Below, piece by piece: positions 33,689 to 41,753 of a DNA stretch of 44,120 nucleotides. Below the pieces are notes generated by a model that ran no database searches, was not told the origin of the DNA, and saw nothing but the letters and a program-made list of their open reading frames with translations. The DNA comes from a virus. Position 1 is the first letter of the stretch. Every line of letters starts with the position of its first letter. The position numbers were made by a program, and so were the translations under genes. The stretch lies in the IMG/VR virus record IMGVR_UViG_3300020439_000014, positions 1 to 44,120 of that record; one strand, given 5' to 3'.

Positions 33689-35377
33689 TTAGAGAGCGAC
33701 TCCAAAGTACTCCAGGTTGACTTCATTTGCAACGTTAAATTCGTCGGTGTACGAAGCGAAACTCGTTTCAACAGAAATAACGTCTTCAATAGAGTGAGCA
33801 GGAACGTTAACGTGTACTTTCGGCATGTTTACATTCAAGCGAGGAGTATTAGCTACTGAACCACCCACTTGGAAAGTTACATCAAAGTCGTTTACAACTT
33901 CGTTCAAGCCTGTTCGAGTCATGTCATTAAACAGATCTACTGAAGTTCCCTGAGCAGCATCATCAAATGTCAAGTAACAAGTAAAGCTACCAGAAGCCGT
34001 TCGGCCGCCGGTTACGTGCTCAATTGGAACGTTTACAGTACCAAGTTCCTCTGGTACGAGATATGAAATATTATTAGAGATAGTAATATTTCCACCCGTA
34101 AGAGTAAGGCTGTAAGAGCTCTTTGTAGAAGAGCCTGTACCTGTGATAACACCATTCGGGAACGTGGTTCCTACGCCACTTCCAGTCGTGCTAATAAGAA
34201 GCTGAGTAAGACGATTTCGAATAAATGCTTTAGTAGAAGTAGTACCAGTATCAATTGCATCTACTGCTGAAACACCTGTGGTGCCCGCAGTGATTGCAGC
34301 TTCTGTAGCTGAATAGATACTAAACTTCATGTCATTATCTGTTTCTAGATAAATATGGCCTGCTGTACCAGTGCCAGAACGAGCAGCAGTACCTGTACTT
34401 ACTTTGCTATCTGAAGTCAGGTCGCGAACCTGAGCAGCAAAACCAGACCAGTTAATGGTTGCAATACCATCTACTTCAAAGTCAATAGAGGCTTCGTTAA
34501 AAGCTGCGGCTTCCAACTTGTAAACCATTGGGTTAGCAGTGCTAGTTTCCATTACAAAGTAAAGGTTACAAGTAGCAAGAGTTGATCGGTTTGACTGACC
34601 AAAATTGATAGCCGCGCCATTGTTGCCTGATACAGGATTATTCACAACTACCGCGGGACCATGTGTGGAGTTTGGATCTGGTTGAGAATTTCTATAAAAA
34701 GATGCACCAGTTGTAATCAACTTTGCGCCAACTACTGTTAGAGTGATTGGGCCGCCTGTTCCGCCAAAAATAGTAGCAGGAATATTGATAATGTCACCAT
34801 TTGAGAATCCAGTACCTCCGGAATCAATTTTAGTAACTGTTGCAGTTGTACCGCTTGCAATTGTTACTTCAATTTCCCAGCCTACTGCCGCTGAGCCGGC
34901 ACCGCCAGTTGTACCACCAGAACCTCCATAGAGAAGTCCACTAGTAGCGTCATTAATAGTATAAACACCGTTTGTAGCTCCTGATACAGTGCCTCCAACA
35001 GTTAAACAAGTAAGATCTGCGGGATCAAGAGCACCACTTGCAGTGGATGCAGTATACTTATCAGCACCTGCCATTACTGCCCAAAGAGCCTCTTCTACTG
35101 CGTGATGTTCATTGGGGCTTGCTCCATCTTGGTAAGGTCGTACATACGTACTAAAAGACCACTCCGCCGGAGCAAGAGAGTCAGTAAATACTCGGTTACC
35201 TCGTCGACTCAATCCATCGGCTCCTTGCATTTCTGAAAGAGAGATTTCCGATTGGTTGGTAGACTGTGAGAAACTGAAACCATCAAGAACAGGAATTTCC
35301 CAGACTGCCCCAGAGCTGCCCGGATCAAATTCGATGTATAGTTTCGAGTCTCTGCTAAAATATAATTGTTCTGCCAT
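33689..35377 (-). CDS. Major tail tube protein with inserted domain
   Basis: This 562-aa protein starts at an ATG 8 bases after AGGAG. Its first residues (EQLYFSRDSKLYIEFDPGSS, PVLDGFSFSQSTNQSEISLSE, RVFTDSLAPAEWSFSTYVRP) match the start of phage tail tube subunits. A Gly/Thr-rich insert lies at about 120-215 with 'VTKIDSGGTGFSNGDIINIP', a 'sGxGfxxGDxIxI' beta module often added to virion proteins. The tube fold resumes later (ASIDFEVDGIATINWSG, VPIEHVTGGRTASGSFTCYL). It is much longer than the roughly 250 aa of lambda gpV. Codon choice is less AT-rich than in neighbours, and a strong terminator follows, as expected for an abundant protein. It forms the tail tube; the insert may decorate its surface. 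Confidence 0.88.
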   Translation of the reverse strand: MAEQLYFSRDSKLYIEFDPGSSGAVWEIPVLDGFSFSQSTNQSEISLSEMQGADGLSRRGNRVFTDSLAPAEWSFSTYVRPYQDGASPNEHHAVEEALWAVMAGADKYTASTASGALDPADLTCLTVGGTVSGATNGVYTINDATSGLLYGGSGGTTGGAGSAAVGWEIEVTIASGTTATVTKIDSGGTGFSNGDIINIPATIFGGTGGPITLTVVGAKLITTGASFYRNSQPDPNSTHGPAVVVNNPVSGNNGAAINFGQSNRSTLATCNLYFVMETSTANPMVYKLEAAAFNEASIDFEVDGIATINWSGFAAQVRDLTSDSKVSTGTAARSGTGTAGHIYLETDNDMKFSIYSATEAAITAGTTGVSAVDAIDTGTTSTKAFIRNRLTQLLISTTGSGVGTTFPNGVITGTGSSTKSSYSLTLTGGNITISNNISYLVPEELGTVNVPIEHVTGGRTASGSFTCYLTFDDAAQGTSVDLFNDMTRTGLNEVVNDFDVTFQVGGSVANTPRLNVNMPKVHVNVPAHSIEDVISVETSFASYTDEFNVANEVNLEYFGVAL

Positions 35378-35437
35378 AGCATATCTCCTAGAGATTGAAA
35401 GGGCTAGGACGTGAGCCTTTGCTCGTGCCTGCCGTTT
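35378..35437. other. Short intergenic gap before tail tube gene
   Basis: This 60-base gap separates the tail terminator gene from the tail tube gene. It holds the tube gene's ribosome binding site (AGGAGAT) and a weak GAGC/GCTC hairpin of four pairs with no U tract. I see no promoter matching the three strong ones. Confidence 0.5.
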
Positions 35438-35890
35438 CTAATAATGAACCTGGACTAGTATTTCAGCTACTCCGAAAGGTTCAAGAACACCTTCATCAGT
35501 TTCTAAACTGATTATTGTAATATCGTGAGTAGATTGTGTCGCACCTTGTTTATCTTTGTACGGCAATCTTCCGTTTGCTTCTATTACAGTTTCTACATCT
35601 TCTAATAACTGATCTAGAGCTATTGTTGCATCCGTTTCTTTAACATAGCAGCGAATGGTGAGATTCAAAAATCTATCTTTATATCCGCCTCCTTGGTATT
35701 CTCTAGTTTCTGATCCTGCGTTTACATGTATCGCTGGAAAAGTATCTACTTCGTCCCAAAACTTTAGGCGAGGATGCACATTGTCAAATACATCAGTTAA
35801 AAAATCACCGGTTTGATTAATTTGCTTTAATTTATCTACAAGAGCGTCTACTATGGAAGATCTACGTGTAGTATATGTTCTTGCTGCCAT
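35438..35890 (-). CDS. Tail terminator / minor tail protein U-like
   Basis: This 150-aa protein has an N-terminal helix (RRSSIVDALVDKLKQINQTG). It continues with VFDNVHPRLKFWDEVDTFPAIHV, then FLNLTIRCYVKETDATIALDQLLEDVETVIEANGRL, and a closing beta strand (FGVAEILVQVHY). This order (helix, 'fP.i.v', beta, helix, C-terminal 'v.i.v.y') is that of lambda gpU-type tail terminator proteins, and the gene sits directly before the tail tube gene as expected. The product would cap the tube end and join tail to head. The start overlaps the previous stop as TAATG. Confidence 0.8.
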   Translation of the reverse strand: MAARTYTTRRSSIVDALVDKLKQINQTGDFLTDVFDNVHPRLKFWDEVDTFPAIHVNAGSETREYQGGGYKDRFLNLTIRCYVKETDATIALDQLLEDVETVIEANGRLPYKDKQGATQSTHDITIISLETDEGVLEPFGVAEILVQVHY

Positions 35891-37257
35891 TATACTCTCC
35901 TAGTATAAAATCTTCCTATTGCAAATTGTGCTGCTATTTCTCTTATAGATGAATCAATTAAAGTTCTTGGATCTCTATTTTCAGATCCTTGTCGGTATCC
36001 CGTTTCAAAAGTTTGATACGGGTTCTTTTGGTAAGTATACCCAATACTTGGAAATCCTTGTTTTGTAGTGGATACATCTGTAATTCTTGTAGAGTTTGCA
36101 AATCTTCCACTTTGATTTACAAGGCGTGGTGCGCCCATATTTGCTTCTACAGTCTGAGGGAGTCTATCGTTAAGAACTCCCATCAAATGAGCAAGAGAAA
36201 AGTTTGATTCTTTTGCTTTTGCTACCTTACTTCCTTTAACTAAAGCTACTTTTGCTACTCTGCTCTTTTTAGGGGCCTTAGCTTTCGATCCTACTTCTGT
36301 ATGAGTTTTCTTTCTTCCTTTTGGCTTTTTATTACCTCCGGACACCCGGGCTTTTCTGCCTTTAACTATATCTTGTATTACGGTATACTCTGCAACTTCA
36401 AGTGCATTTTCTCGTATGCTTTTTGATCCTTTTAAATCAACAAGATTTGCTTCTTCAATATAGTCAGCTACTGCTTGTTCTAGTATTGGTCTGATATTTG
36501 CAAAGTCAAATTTTTCTGCACCCTGTAAATTTCCGCTTCTAGGCAATACGTCTACAAGAATGGTTTGATCTTCGTTTAAGGAGATTGTGCCTCCCTTAGC
36601 TTTTGTTCCTGAAGTTGAAAAAACAATATTTACTTCTTGAAAAATCTCCATTAATTTTTCTGCTGATTTACTTTTTGCAAATCCTGCAAAATCTTTAGTA
36701 CGAGAAATATATTCCATACCTGCAGCAAGACGAGCGGCTCCAACAGTTGTTGCTCCTTGGTGAGCCTTGTGCTGATAACCTTTTACTCTGCCTATTTCGG
36801 ATGCAGCTCCGTATATTCTTTTTCCGGTTTCTTGATCAATACCGCCGCCTTTTAACTTTCTTTTGCCTTGCTCTGTTCTTTTTCTTTGTATTACAGCCAT
36901 AGCGGCTTGTTTACATAATGTATGCGGCTTTTGAATATCTCTTTTTGAAACATAAGTAACTGAAGTATCAGTAACTTCTCGCAATGCTCCATGAGTTCTA
37001 GGGTTTTCACACCACTGTGTTACTGCAGCTACTCCTGCTTTTCCTACTTCTTTAAAATCTGCTTCACTTAGTACTAGCTCTTGTCCTTCTTTAGCTAGCT
37101 CGACGTTTAGTTTATTGTATCCTTCTTTGAAGGCACTTGCAACTGCTTCTGCAGAAAATGTAGTAGTTGTATAAAGACCTGAAACCCCTTTTCGAACCTG
37201 CTCACCAATGTACTTTTCCATGGCTTGAACAAATTTCTTACTATCACGTTTTGCCAT
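35890..37257 (-). CDS. Neck-region protein of unknown family
   Basis: This 455-aa protein occupies the slot, between connector and tail terminator, where HK97-type phages carry a small gp10-like neck protein of about 100-150 aa. I do not recognise the N-terminal 330 residues. They are basic and helical (MAKRDSKKFVQAMEKYIGEQ, VIQRKRTEQGKRKLKGGG, KGRKARVSGGNKKPKGRKKTHTEV in part) with a KxxKAPKKSRVAKVALV tract. The C-terminal part (RFANSTRITDVSTTKQ, YTYQKNPYQTFETG, RDPRTLIDSSIREIAAQF) resembles a tail-completion or joining domain. I infer a neck or head-completion protein with a basic N-terminal extension. It is coupled by TAATG to the genes on both sides. Confidence 0.6.
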   Translation of the reverse strand: MAKRDSKKFVQAMEKYIGEQVRKGVSGLYTTTTFSAEAVASAFKEGYNKLNVELAKEGQELVLSEADFKEVGKAGVAAVTQWCENPRTHGALREVTDTSVTYVSKRDIQKPHTLCKQAAMAVIQRKRTEQGKRKLKGGGIDQETGKRIYGAASEIGRVKGYQHKAHQGATTVGAARLAAGMEYISRTKDFAGFAKSKSAEKLMEIFQEVNIVFSTSGTKAKGGTISLNEDQTILVDVLPRSGNLQGAEKFDFANIRPILEQAVADYIEEANLVDLKGSKSIRENALEVAEYTVIQDIVKGRKARVSGGNKKPKGRKKTHTEVGSKAKAPKKSRVAKVALVKGSKVAKAKESNFSLAHLMGVLNDRLPQTVEANMGAPRLVNQSGRFANSTRITDVSTTKQGFPSIGYTYQKNPYQTFETGYRQGSENRDPRTLIDSSIREIAAQFAIGRFYTRRV

Positions 37258-37829
37258 TAAAAGTTTTTATACATATCTAAAACTCGTTTGATGTGGTCAG
37301 GGAATCCTTTGTTTTCTCCGCTAGGTGCATTTTCCATGGTGGCCCCCTGTAAAGTTCTACGAGTTTTATGCTCATCCTTGAAGTAATAATTAATTAAATC
37401 AATGACTGCTATTTGTAAGTCTGCAGGAGTAGATGAATACCCTGCAGTATAAGTAACTTTTACTGCTCCTGCGCCTTTGGGCCACACTTGGTATCTGTTG
37501 CCCACAACATACAAAACACTATCTGTTGGAGCATCAAAGTAGTATTCATCGGTACTTACAGCACTATAAGCATCTGTTACTCTTTCTCGAGTTTCTACAG
37601 ATACTATATTGTTAACCGGGCTTTCTGTCAATTGAACAATATGAGAATCCCAGTCTATATTAAATGTTTCTACTTTATTAGTAGAGTAAAAATCTACAAA
37701 ACTATTACCACAATAAGTTTTTACCATTTGACTCACGGAATCAATTATACGGCTAATTTTATAATCATCCCGAGGGTTGGTTATTTGCTCCGCATCTTTA
37801 AACTGCTGTAAAGTTATTAAATTCGCCAT
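37257..37829 (-). CDS. Head-tail connector, HK97 gp6-like
   Basis: This 190-aa protein has features of the gp6-like connector family: an N-terminal ITLQQFKDAEQI, then RIIDSVSQMVKTYCGNSFVDF, a middle beta section with LTESPVNNIVSVE and VKVTYTAGYSSTPADLQIAV, and a C-terminal helix (KRVLDMYKNF). The 'Y-T-A-G-Y ... P..l..a...l' motif is highly typical. It forms the ring under the portal. There is no clear ribosome binding site, and the ATG lies 12 bases after the terminator of the capsid gene. The gene must therefore be expressed by read-through of that terminator or from a weak start. Confidence 0.85.
   Translation of the reverse strand: MANLITLQQFKDAEQITNPRDDYKISRIIDSVSQMVKTYCGNSFVDFYSTNKVETFNIDWDSHIVQLTESPVNNIVSVETRERVTDAYSAVSTDEYYFDAPTDSVLYVVGNRYQVWPKGAGAVKVTYTAGYSSTPADLQIAVIDLINYYFKDEHKTRRTLQGATMENAPSGENKGFPDHIKRVLDMYKNF
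37603..37631 (-). promoter_or_regulatory. Possible internal promoter in connector gene
   Basis: The minus strand has TTGACA (37631-37626), 17 bases, then TATAGT (37608-37603), eleven of twelve consensus bases. It lies within the connector coding sequence, so chance cannot be excluded in AT-rich DNA. If used, it would supply the 455-aa neck gene, the tail terminator and the tube gene after the capsid terminator. Confidence 0.35.
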
Positions 37830-37840
37830 AAGTCAAATGA

Positions 37841-37872
37841 TAAAAACTTGGGGTGGCGAACCACCCCGAGTT
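37841..37872 (-). terminator. Rho-independent terminator after major capsid gene
   Basis: The minus strand reads AACTCGGGGTGG-TTCG-CCACCCCAAGTT, then TTTA. It has a stem of about eleven pairs with one C-A mismatch, a UUCG loop and a U run. It starts 13 bases after the capsid stop and ends about 12 bases before the connector start. Confidence 0.9.
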
Positions 37873-37885
37873 ATTAAGGCTATAA

Positions 37886-39898
37886 TTAAGCCAGAGCTGT
37901 GGTGTATCGAATCTCACGAGCAGTAAGACCTACTGCTGCGGCACCGTCGAAGAGACGCTCGAAGCCAAGAGTTTGGCTAGCTACGAGAGCACTACGCTGG
38001 TTTGCGACTTGATACTCGGTCTCGATGTTAACGCCGCGCATTCGTGGAATCACGAAGTTACGTACGTTAAAGAGACACGCACAAACATTGTCGCCAGACT
38101 TGTCATTTGACAATCCGCCCATATCCGTTACAATAACAGGAATTGAGAAGATAGTACCCATGGTACCAGTCAGCTTAATTGCAAGCTCAGAACCAACTTC
38201 GGTAATATCGTGGAAGTCAGTATCCTGAAGAAGATCATTATAGGCAGAGTATGAACATACGAGCGCGAGGTCCGCAGGGTTCAGGCCATACTTCTTCATG
38301 TCAGCGCGAGCGACAAGAATATCAGAGCCCTTCAGTCGGTCACCACTAGATGCAACGTTAGCAATGTTAAGAGGAGTTGTGCTGCCTACAGTAGCGGCAT
38401 CACGAACGCCGTTAGCGCCTGCACCAGAACCACCAACACCTTGGATTACCATGTCTTCGATTGCACGAGCGTGCGCACGAACCATACCCTCACGAAGCAT
38501 CGGGAGAATAGTAATCAAAGTATTCTCATCGGTCTCATTGTTCACATAAGTGGTAGAAGTCATACGACCTACAGTGAGAACCTTTGAGCCATCAAGTTGG
38601 AAAGCGCCGGCATTTGCACGCGCAGCACCGTTCAGGCTTTCTTCCAGGTCAGGTGCTTGGTTAGCAGTACCTGTAGGAGAGCCGCTACCAAATGTAGCTT
38701 TCTGAGAATCTGGCATCAAGGGCAGTACAGTTTGAACTGTATTCACCTGAATTTCACGGAACAAGTTAGCAGTCTTAAGCTCAAGCTGAAGCTCGCGCTC
38801 AAACTGAGTATTGACTTCCGTATCCAGAGTAATGTTTACGCCTGAAGTAGGAGTAATGTTTACACCGAGCTTCTCAAGAACGCCAGAGTCCCAGCCCTTT
38901 CGAGAAATCTCGTTGAAAATCTTAGCATCAAGAATCTTAGATCCGTCGCGCTCAGAATTAAAAGAGTCTGCACCACGATCAGAAAAGCTCATCTTGCTGT
39001 TAGTGATAGCTTGAATTTCTGCAGCCTTCTCTTCGAGTTCGGCCTTATACTTTTCAATAATTTCTTGAGTTTCTGCATCTTTAGCAGTAAACTCTTTACG
39101 TAGATCTTCTACAAGACGCTCAGTACCAGACTCGATACCAGTGCGAATTGAGGTCTCTACCTTCTCTTGCTGCTCTGCAGCAGCTTTTTGAGCTTCTGCT
39201 TCCTCAGCAGCTTTTTGCTCTTCTGCTTCTTGAACAGCTTGAGCTTCTGCTTGAGCAGCCGCCTTTTCTTCGGCCTGACGAATTGCAATTTTAGCAGCAG
39301 TTTCCTCCGCTACTTTCTTGGCAAAAGCGTCTAGGTCGATTTCGGGAGTTTGTGTTTCTTCCGACATATCTGTCTCCATTGAAGAGGAATCTTCCTCGCT
39401 TTTAAAAGTTTTCTTGAAGTCTTCGTAAGCCTCTTTAGACTCGAATGACTTCGCTAGAGAAAAAGTAGCTGCTTGATTGCAAGGTACCGTTACAACAGAT
39501 ACTTCAAACAACTCAGCGTCCTTAATCATTAGTCCGTCGGTTTCCTCAAGGTAATCAGCATCCTTGACTTTGAAACCAACAGAAAACGCTCCAAGGACAC
39601 CGTCTTTGATTAAATCTGCACATTCGGCATGTTTACTAATTTTCGCCTCCATGTGCAAGCCATCCGCTGTCGGAGTAACTTTTGTTGCTCGTCCAATCGG
39701 CTTTGAATAATCATGATTAAATAAAATTATGGGATTTTTTTCGAAATTACCTAGACCTCCCTTTGTCCATGCTTCGGCCATAATGCTGTCGCCCGCACGG
39801 TCAAAATCCTTAGTACTAGCCATCCCTCGAACCATTACAGACCCATCTTCCTGAGGTTCGCTTTTAAACGTAGAATTTAGATTAAATAATTTATCCAT
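37886..39898 (-). CDS. Prohead protease-scaffold-major capsid fusion
   Basis: This 670-aa ORF holds three functions that are separate in most HK97-like phages. Residues about 1-150 are an HK97-type prohead protease, with catalytic His62 in ILFNHDYSKPIG, Ser106 in LGAFSVGF and the ELFEVSVVTVPCNQAA motif. Residues about 190-310 are a long Ala/Glu/Lys/Gln coiled coil (AAQAEAQAVQEAEEQ style), scaffold-like. From about 325 the HK97 capsid fold follows (ISRKGWDSGVLEKLGV ... RDAATVGSTTPLNIANVA ... FLERLFDGAAAV-type end). I infer a self-cleaving polyprotein: the protease cuts off itself and the scaffold as the head matures. Codon use is less AT-rich than in neighbours, as for an abundant protein. Confidence 0.9.
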   Translation of the reverse strand: MDKLFNLNSTFKSEPQEDGSVMVRGMASTKDFDRAGDSIMAEAWTKGGLGNFEKNPIILFNHDYSKPIGRATKVTPTADGLHMEAKISKHAECADLIKDGVLGAFSVGFKVKDADYLEETDGLMIKDAELFEVSVVTVPCNQAATFSLAKSFESKEAYEDFKKTFKSEEDSSSMETDMSEETQTPEIDLDAFAKKVAEETAAKIAIRQAEEKAAAQAEAQAVQEAEEQKAAEEAEAQKAAAEQQEKVETSIRTGIESGTERLVEDLRKEFTAKDAETQEIIEKYKAELEEKAAEIQAITNSKMSFSDRGADSFNSERDGSKILDAKIFNEISRKGWDSGVLEKLGVNITPTSGVNITLDTEVNTQFERELQLELKTANLFREIQVNTVQTVLPLMPDSQKATFGSGSPTGTANQAPDLEESLNGAARANAGAFQLDGSKVLTVGRMTSTTYVNNETDENTLITILPMLREGMVRAHARAIEDMVIQGVGGSGAGANGVRDAATVGSTTPLNIANVASSGDRLKGSDILVARADMKKYGLNPADLALVCSYSAYNDLLQDTDFHDITEVGSELAIKLTGTMGTIFSIPVIVTDMGGLSNDKSGDNVCACLFNVRNFVIPRMRGVNIETEYQVANQRSALVASQTLGFERLFDGAAAVGLTAREIRYTTALA
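39365..39377 (-). promoter_or_regulatory. Candidate internal ribosome binding site in capsid ORF
   Basis: In the capsid ORF the minus strand reads ATGGAGACAGATATG. GGAG lies 6 bases before the second ATG (Met178, 39367-39365). This is ideal spacing, between the protease and scaffold parts. A product starting here would be scaffold plus capsid without protease, comparable in principle to the nested scaffold start in lambda C/Nu3. Unproven. Confidence 0.4.
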
Positions 39899-39900
39899 TC

Positions 39901-40182
39901 TTATGCCTCAGCTACTTTAGGTGCAGCTTTCTTTTTCGCTTTGGGAGGTGTAGGTGCTGGTTTTGCTTTTACTGCTAAATCCGCTTCAATAGTTTCATCT
40001 ACTTTGCGAACGCACTGCATTGCCATATCCCAAGATTTATAAAGTTGTACTATACCTCGGTTAAGAATGGGAGCATCAGGTGCTGCCTCATATTCTGCCC
40101 AAGTATAAATTTTACCTTTTGATCGCATCCAAGTCGCCAGAGTTCTAGCTCCTCGATATTTTCTTGCGTTGTTTCTTACCAT
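39901..40182 (-). CDS. Small basic protein between portal and capsid
   Basis: This 93-aa protein has a folded-looking first part (NNARKYRGARTLATWMRSKG, YTWAEYEAAPDAPILNRGIV, LYKSWDMAMQCVRKVDE). Its tail is Lys/Ala/Pro-rich (AVKAKPAPTPPKAKKKAAPK), like histone-like tails. I do not recognise the family. It lies 1 base after the portal stop and 2 bases before the capsid start, so it is made with head proteins. It could be a head decoration or DNA-contacting protein or an assembly factor. This is inferred from position and charge only. Confidence 0.65.
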   Translation of the reverse strand: MVRNNARKYRGARTLATWMRSKGKIYTWAEYEAAPDAPILNRGIVQLYKSWDMAMQCVRKVDETIEADLAVKAKPAPTPPKAKKKAAPKVAEA

Positions 40183-40183
40183 A

Positions 40184-41374
40184 TTAGTCTCCTTCTTCAG
40201 ACTCTGGAGGTCTACCGCCCTCGTCAGGATTAGAAGCGCTACCTGCTATATTTGCCGGTACACGAATTTCATCTTGTCCTTCAATTGTTTCGTATCCTAA
40301 TTGATCCCGGGCTTCATTAATTGTTATTACTCCTCCGTTTACAAGAGCAGTGTAGTATGCAGCTGCGTCTCGTAGTTCTGGTTGAAGAGCTGGAATATCT
40401 GTTACATCTTCTGTTATATTAAATCCAAAATACCGAGAAAAAGCAAAATTCATTTTTCTCACAATCGGCAATATAGTTTCTAAATAGTAAAGCCGTAAGT
40501 TGGGACGAAGATTTGCATTATTACCAGAATCTAGTAGTATTGGGGGAACTCCAAGACATTTTAAAATTACTTTCTCATGCTCTAAGATTGCATTTTGAAA
40601 GTCCAGCTCTTTAAAATTAGAATTAGAAAAACTGTCAATCTCTAGTCCCCCGTCTAGGATAAGGGGTCGTCTGCCCCCGGAGTCTGGACGGTATCTTAGC
40701 GTCCATGACTGTATCATTCTTTCTTTAATTTTTTCTGATAGTGTATTTGGAGATTTTAGTACCAATCCTGGCACTGCTCCATTTTTAAAGAAATTATCTT
40801 GAAATTCTCTCATATCCTTAACAAGCTGCATTGTTCGCATTGCAGGCTTGAGTCTAGATACCCCTCTATAAATAGAGTAGAAAGAGTTTTCTTTTATGTG
40901 AATTATTTCACTTGGTTTGTAATCTAATTCTTGTACTGTATACTTCTGAATAAAAGTTTTTTCATCTGCTACCACGCCGACTTTATCCGCAGGAAGATGA
41001 TAAAGATGAGCACCATCATAGTAAATAAAAATGTTGCCATCTATAAGATAATCTGTAATTAGATCCCTTTTAAAACTATTTATATCTTGAAAGGGATTTG
41101 GAGTACGATTTAAAAGAACATCAATTTTTTGTCTTTTTACGCCAGTTACTACTCCAGGGTATGATCCTTGAGGGCTGATTGATGCAGGAATTTCTGCACA
41201 ATCGTCAACAATCATATTTACGCCACGATTTACTACCTCGAGTTGTTCATACATCCTCTCGTAAGAGGTTGTATATTCACGAGATCGCTCAGAAACGCCT
41301 GCATCAAGATATTGAGAAGGATTTAATTTCTCTTCTATATCATCATCTTTTTGCCAAAAATTATACCATGCCAT
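40184..41374 (-). CDS. Portal protein, HK97 family
   Basis: This 396-aa protein fits the HK97-type portal family in length and in several segments: VVNRGVNMIVDDCAEIPASI near the start, then LLNRTPNPFQDINSFKRDL, GNIFIYYDGAHLYHLP, FKNGAVPGLVLKSP, ENAILEHEKVILKCLGVPP-type residues, and RDQLGYETI near the end. The C-terminal tail is acidic (GGRPPESEEGD). Twelve copies form the vertex ring for DNA packaging and tail attachment. The first codons overlap the HNH gene by 14 bases in another frame. The ribosome binding site is weak (AAAGAGA), so coupling to the HNH gene is likely. Confidence 0.92.
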   Translation of the reverse strand: MAWYNFWQKDDDIEEKLNPSQYLDAGVSERSREYTTSYERMYEQLEVVNRGVNMIVDDCAEIPASISPQGSYPGVVTGVKRQKIDVLLNRTPNPFQDINSFKRDLITDYLIDGNIFIYYDGAHLYHLPADKVGVVADEKTFIQKYTVQELDYKPSEIIHIKENSFYSIYRGVSRLKPAMRTMQLVKDMREFQDNFFKNGAVPGLVLKSPNTLSEKIKERMIQSWTLRYRPDSGGRRPLILDGGLEIDSFSNSNFKELDFQNAILEHEKVILKCLGVPPILLDSGNNANLRPNLRLYYLETILPIVRKMNFAFSRYFGFNITEDVTDIPALQPELRDAAAYYTALVNGGVITINEARDQLGYETIEGQDEIRVPANIAGSASNPDEGGRPPESEEGD

Positions 41375-41753
41375 GCTTTTCTCTTTGAATATCTACCCAG
41401 CGCATTTGTTTTGTCGCTGTACCAAGTCCTGGATTTCGTCCGTAAATTTTATGCAACTCTCTATGGTGTGCATGACATATAGTAACTGTATGATCGTATA
41501 ACTCTGCCCAGTTATCTTCTATAAATTCATCTCTCCAAATTACTATATACTCATTTGTATAGTGCTCTGGCCTTTCTTTAGTTTTTTCTTTCAGCCACTT
41601 ACGTAGAAGAGGGGCGAGAGAGTAAAAGTGATGGAAGTCTAGTTCTTTTTCTGTTCCACAAATGTAACACTCATTGTCTTTTACATATTTTGATTTTGCT
41701 CGGTCCCTTATGTATTTCACAGGGTCTCTTTTGAGCTTTTTCATACTTTGCAT
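41361..41753 (-). CDS. HNH endonuclease-like protein
   Basis: The protein is about 130 aa from the ATG at 41753. The frame extends upstream to a TTG at 41780, but that TTG is part of a promoter -35 box, so I do not use it. Zinc-binding and HNH residues are visible: CYIC in NECYICGTEKELDFHHF, then CHAHHRELHKIYG. This pattern (C-x2-C, HH, then C-x2-HH with 'LH..yG') fits the HNH nuclease fold. In HK97-type phages an HNH protein next to terminase supports specific end cleavage during packaging, and this position suits that role. The last codons overlap the portal start. Alternative ATGs are at 41753 and 41744. Confidence 0.8.
   Translation of the reverse strand: MQSMKKLKRDPVKYIRDRAKSKYVKDNECYICGTEKELDFHHFYSLAPLLRKWLKEKTKERPEHYTNEYIVIWRDEFIEDNWAELYDHTVTICHAHHRELHKIYGRNPGLGTATKQMRWVDIQREKHGMV

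Noticed and set aside
33562-33789. Minus-strand frame of 75 codons overlapping the end of the tube gene
   Set aside because: It crosses the terminator and promoter and has no family features.
35400-35437. Hairpin GAGC/GCTC as a terminator
   Set aside because: Only four pairs and no U tract on either strand.
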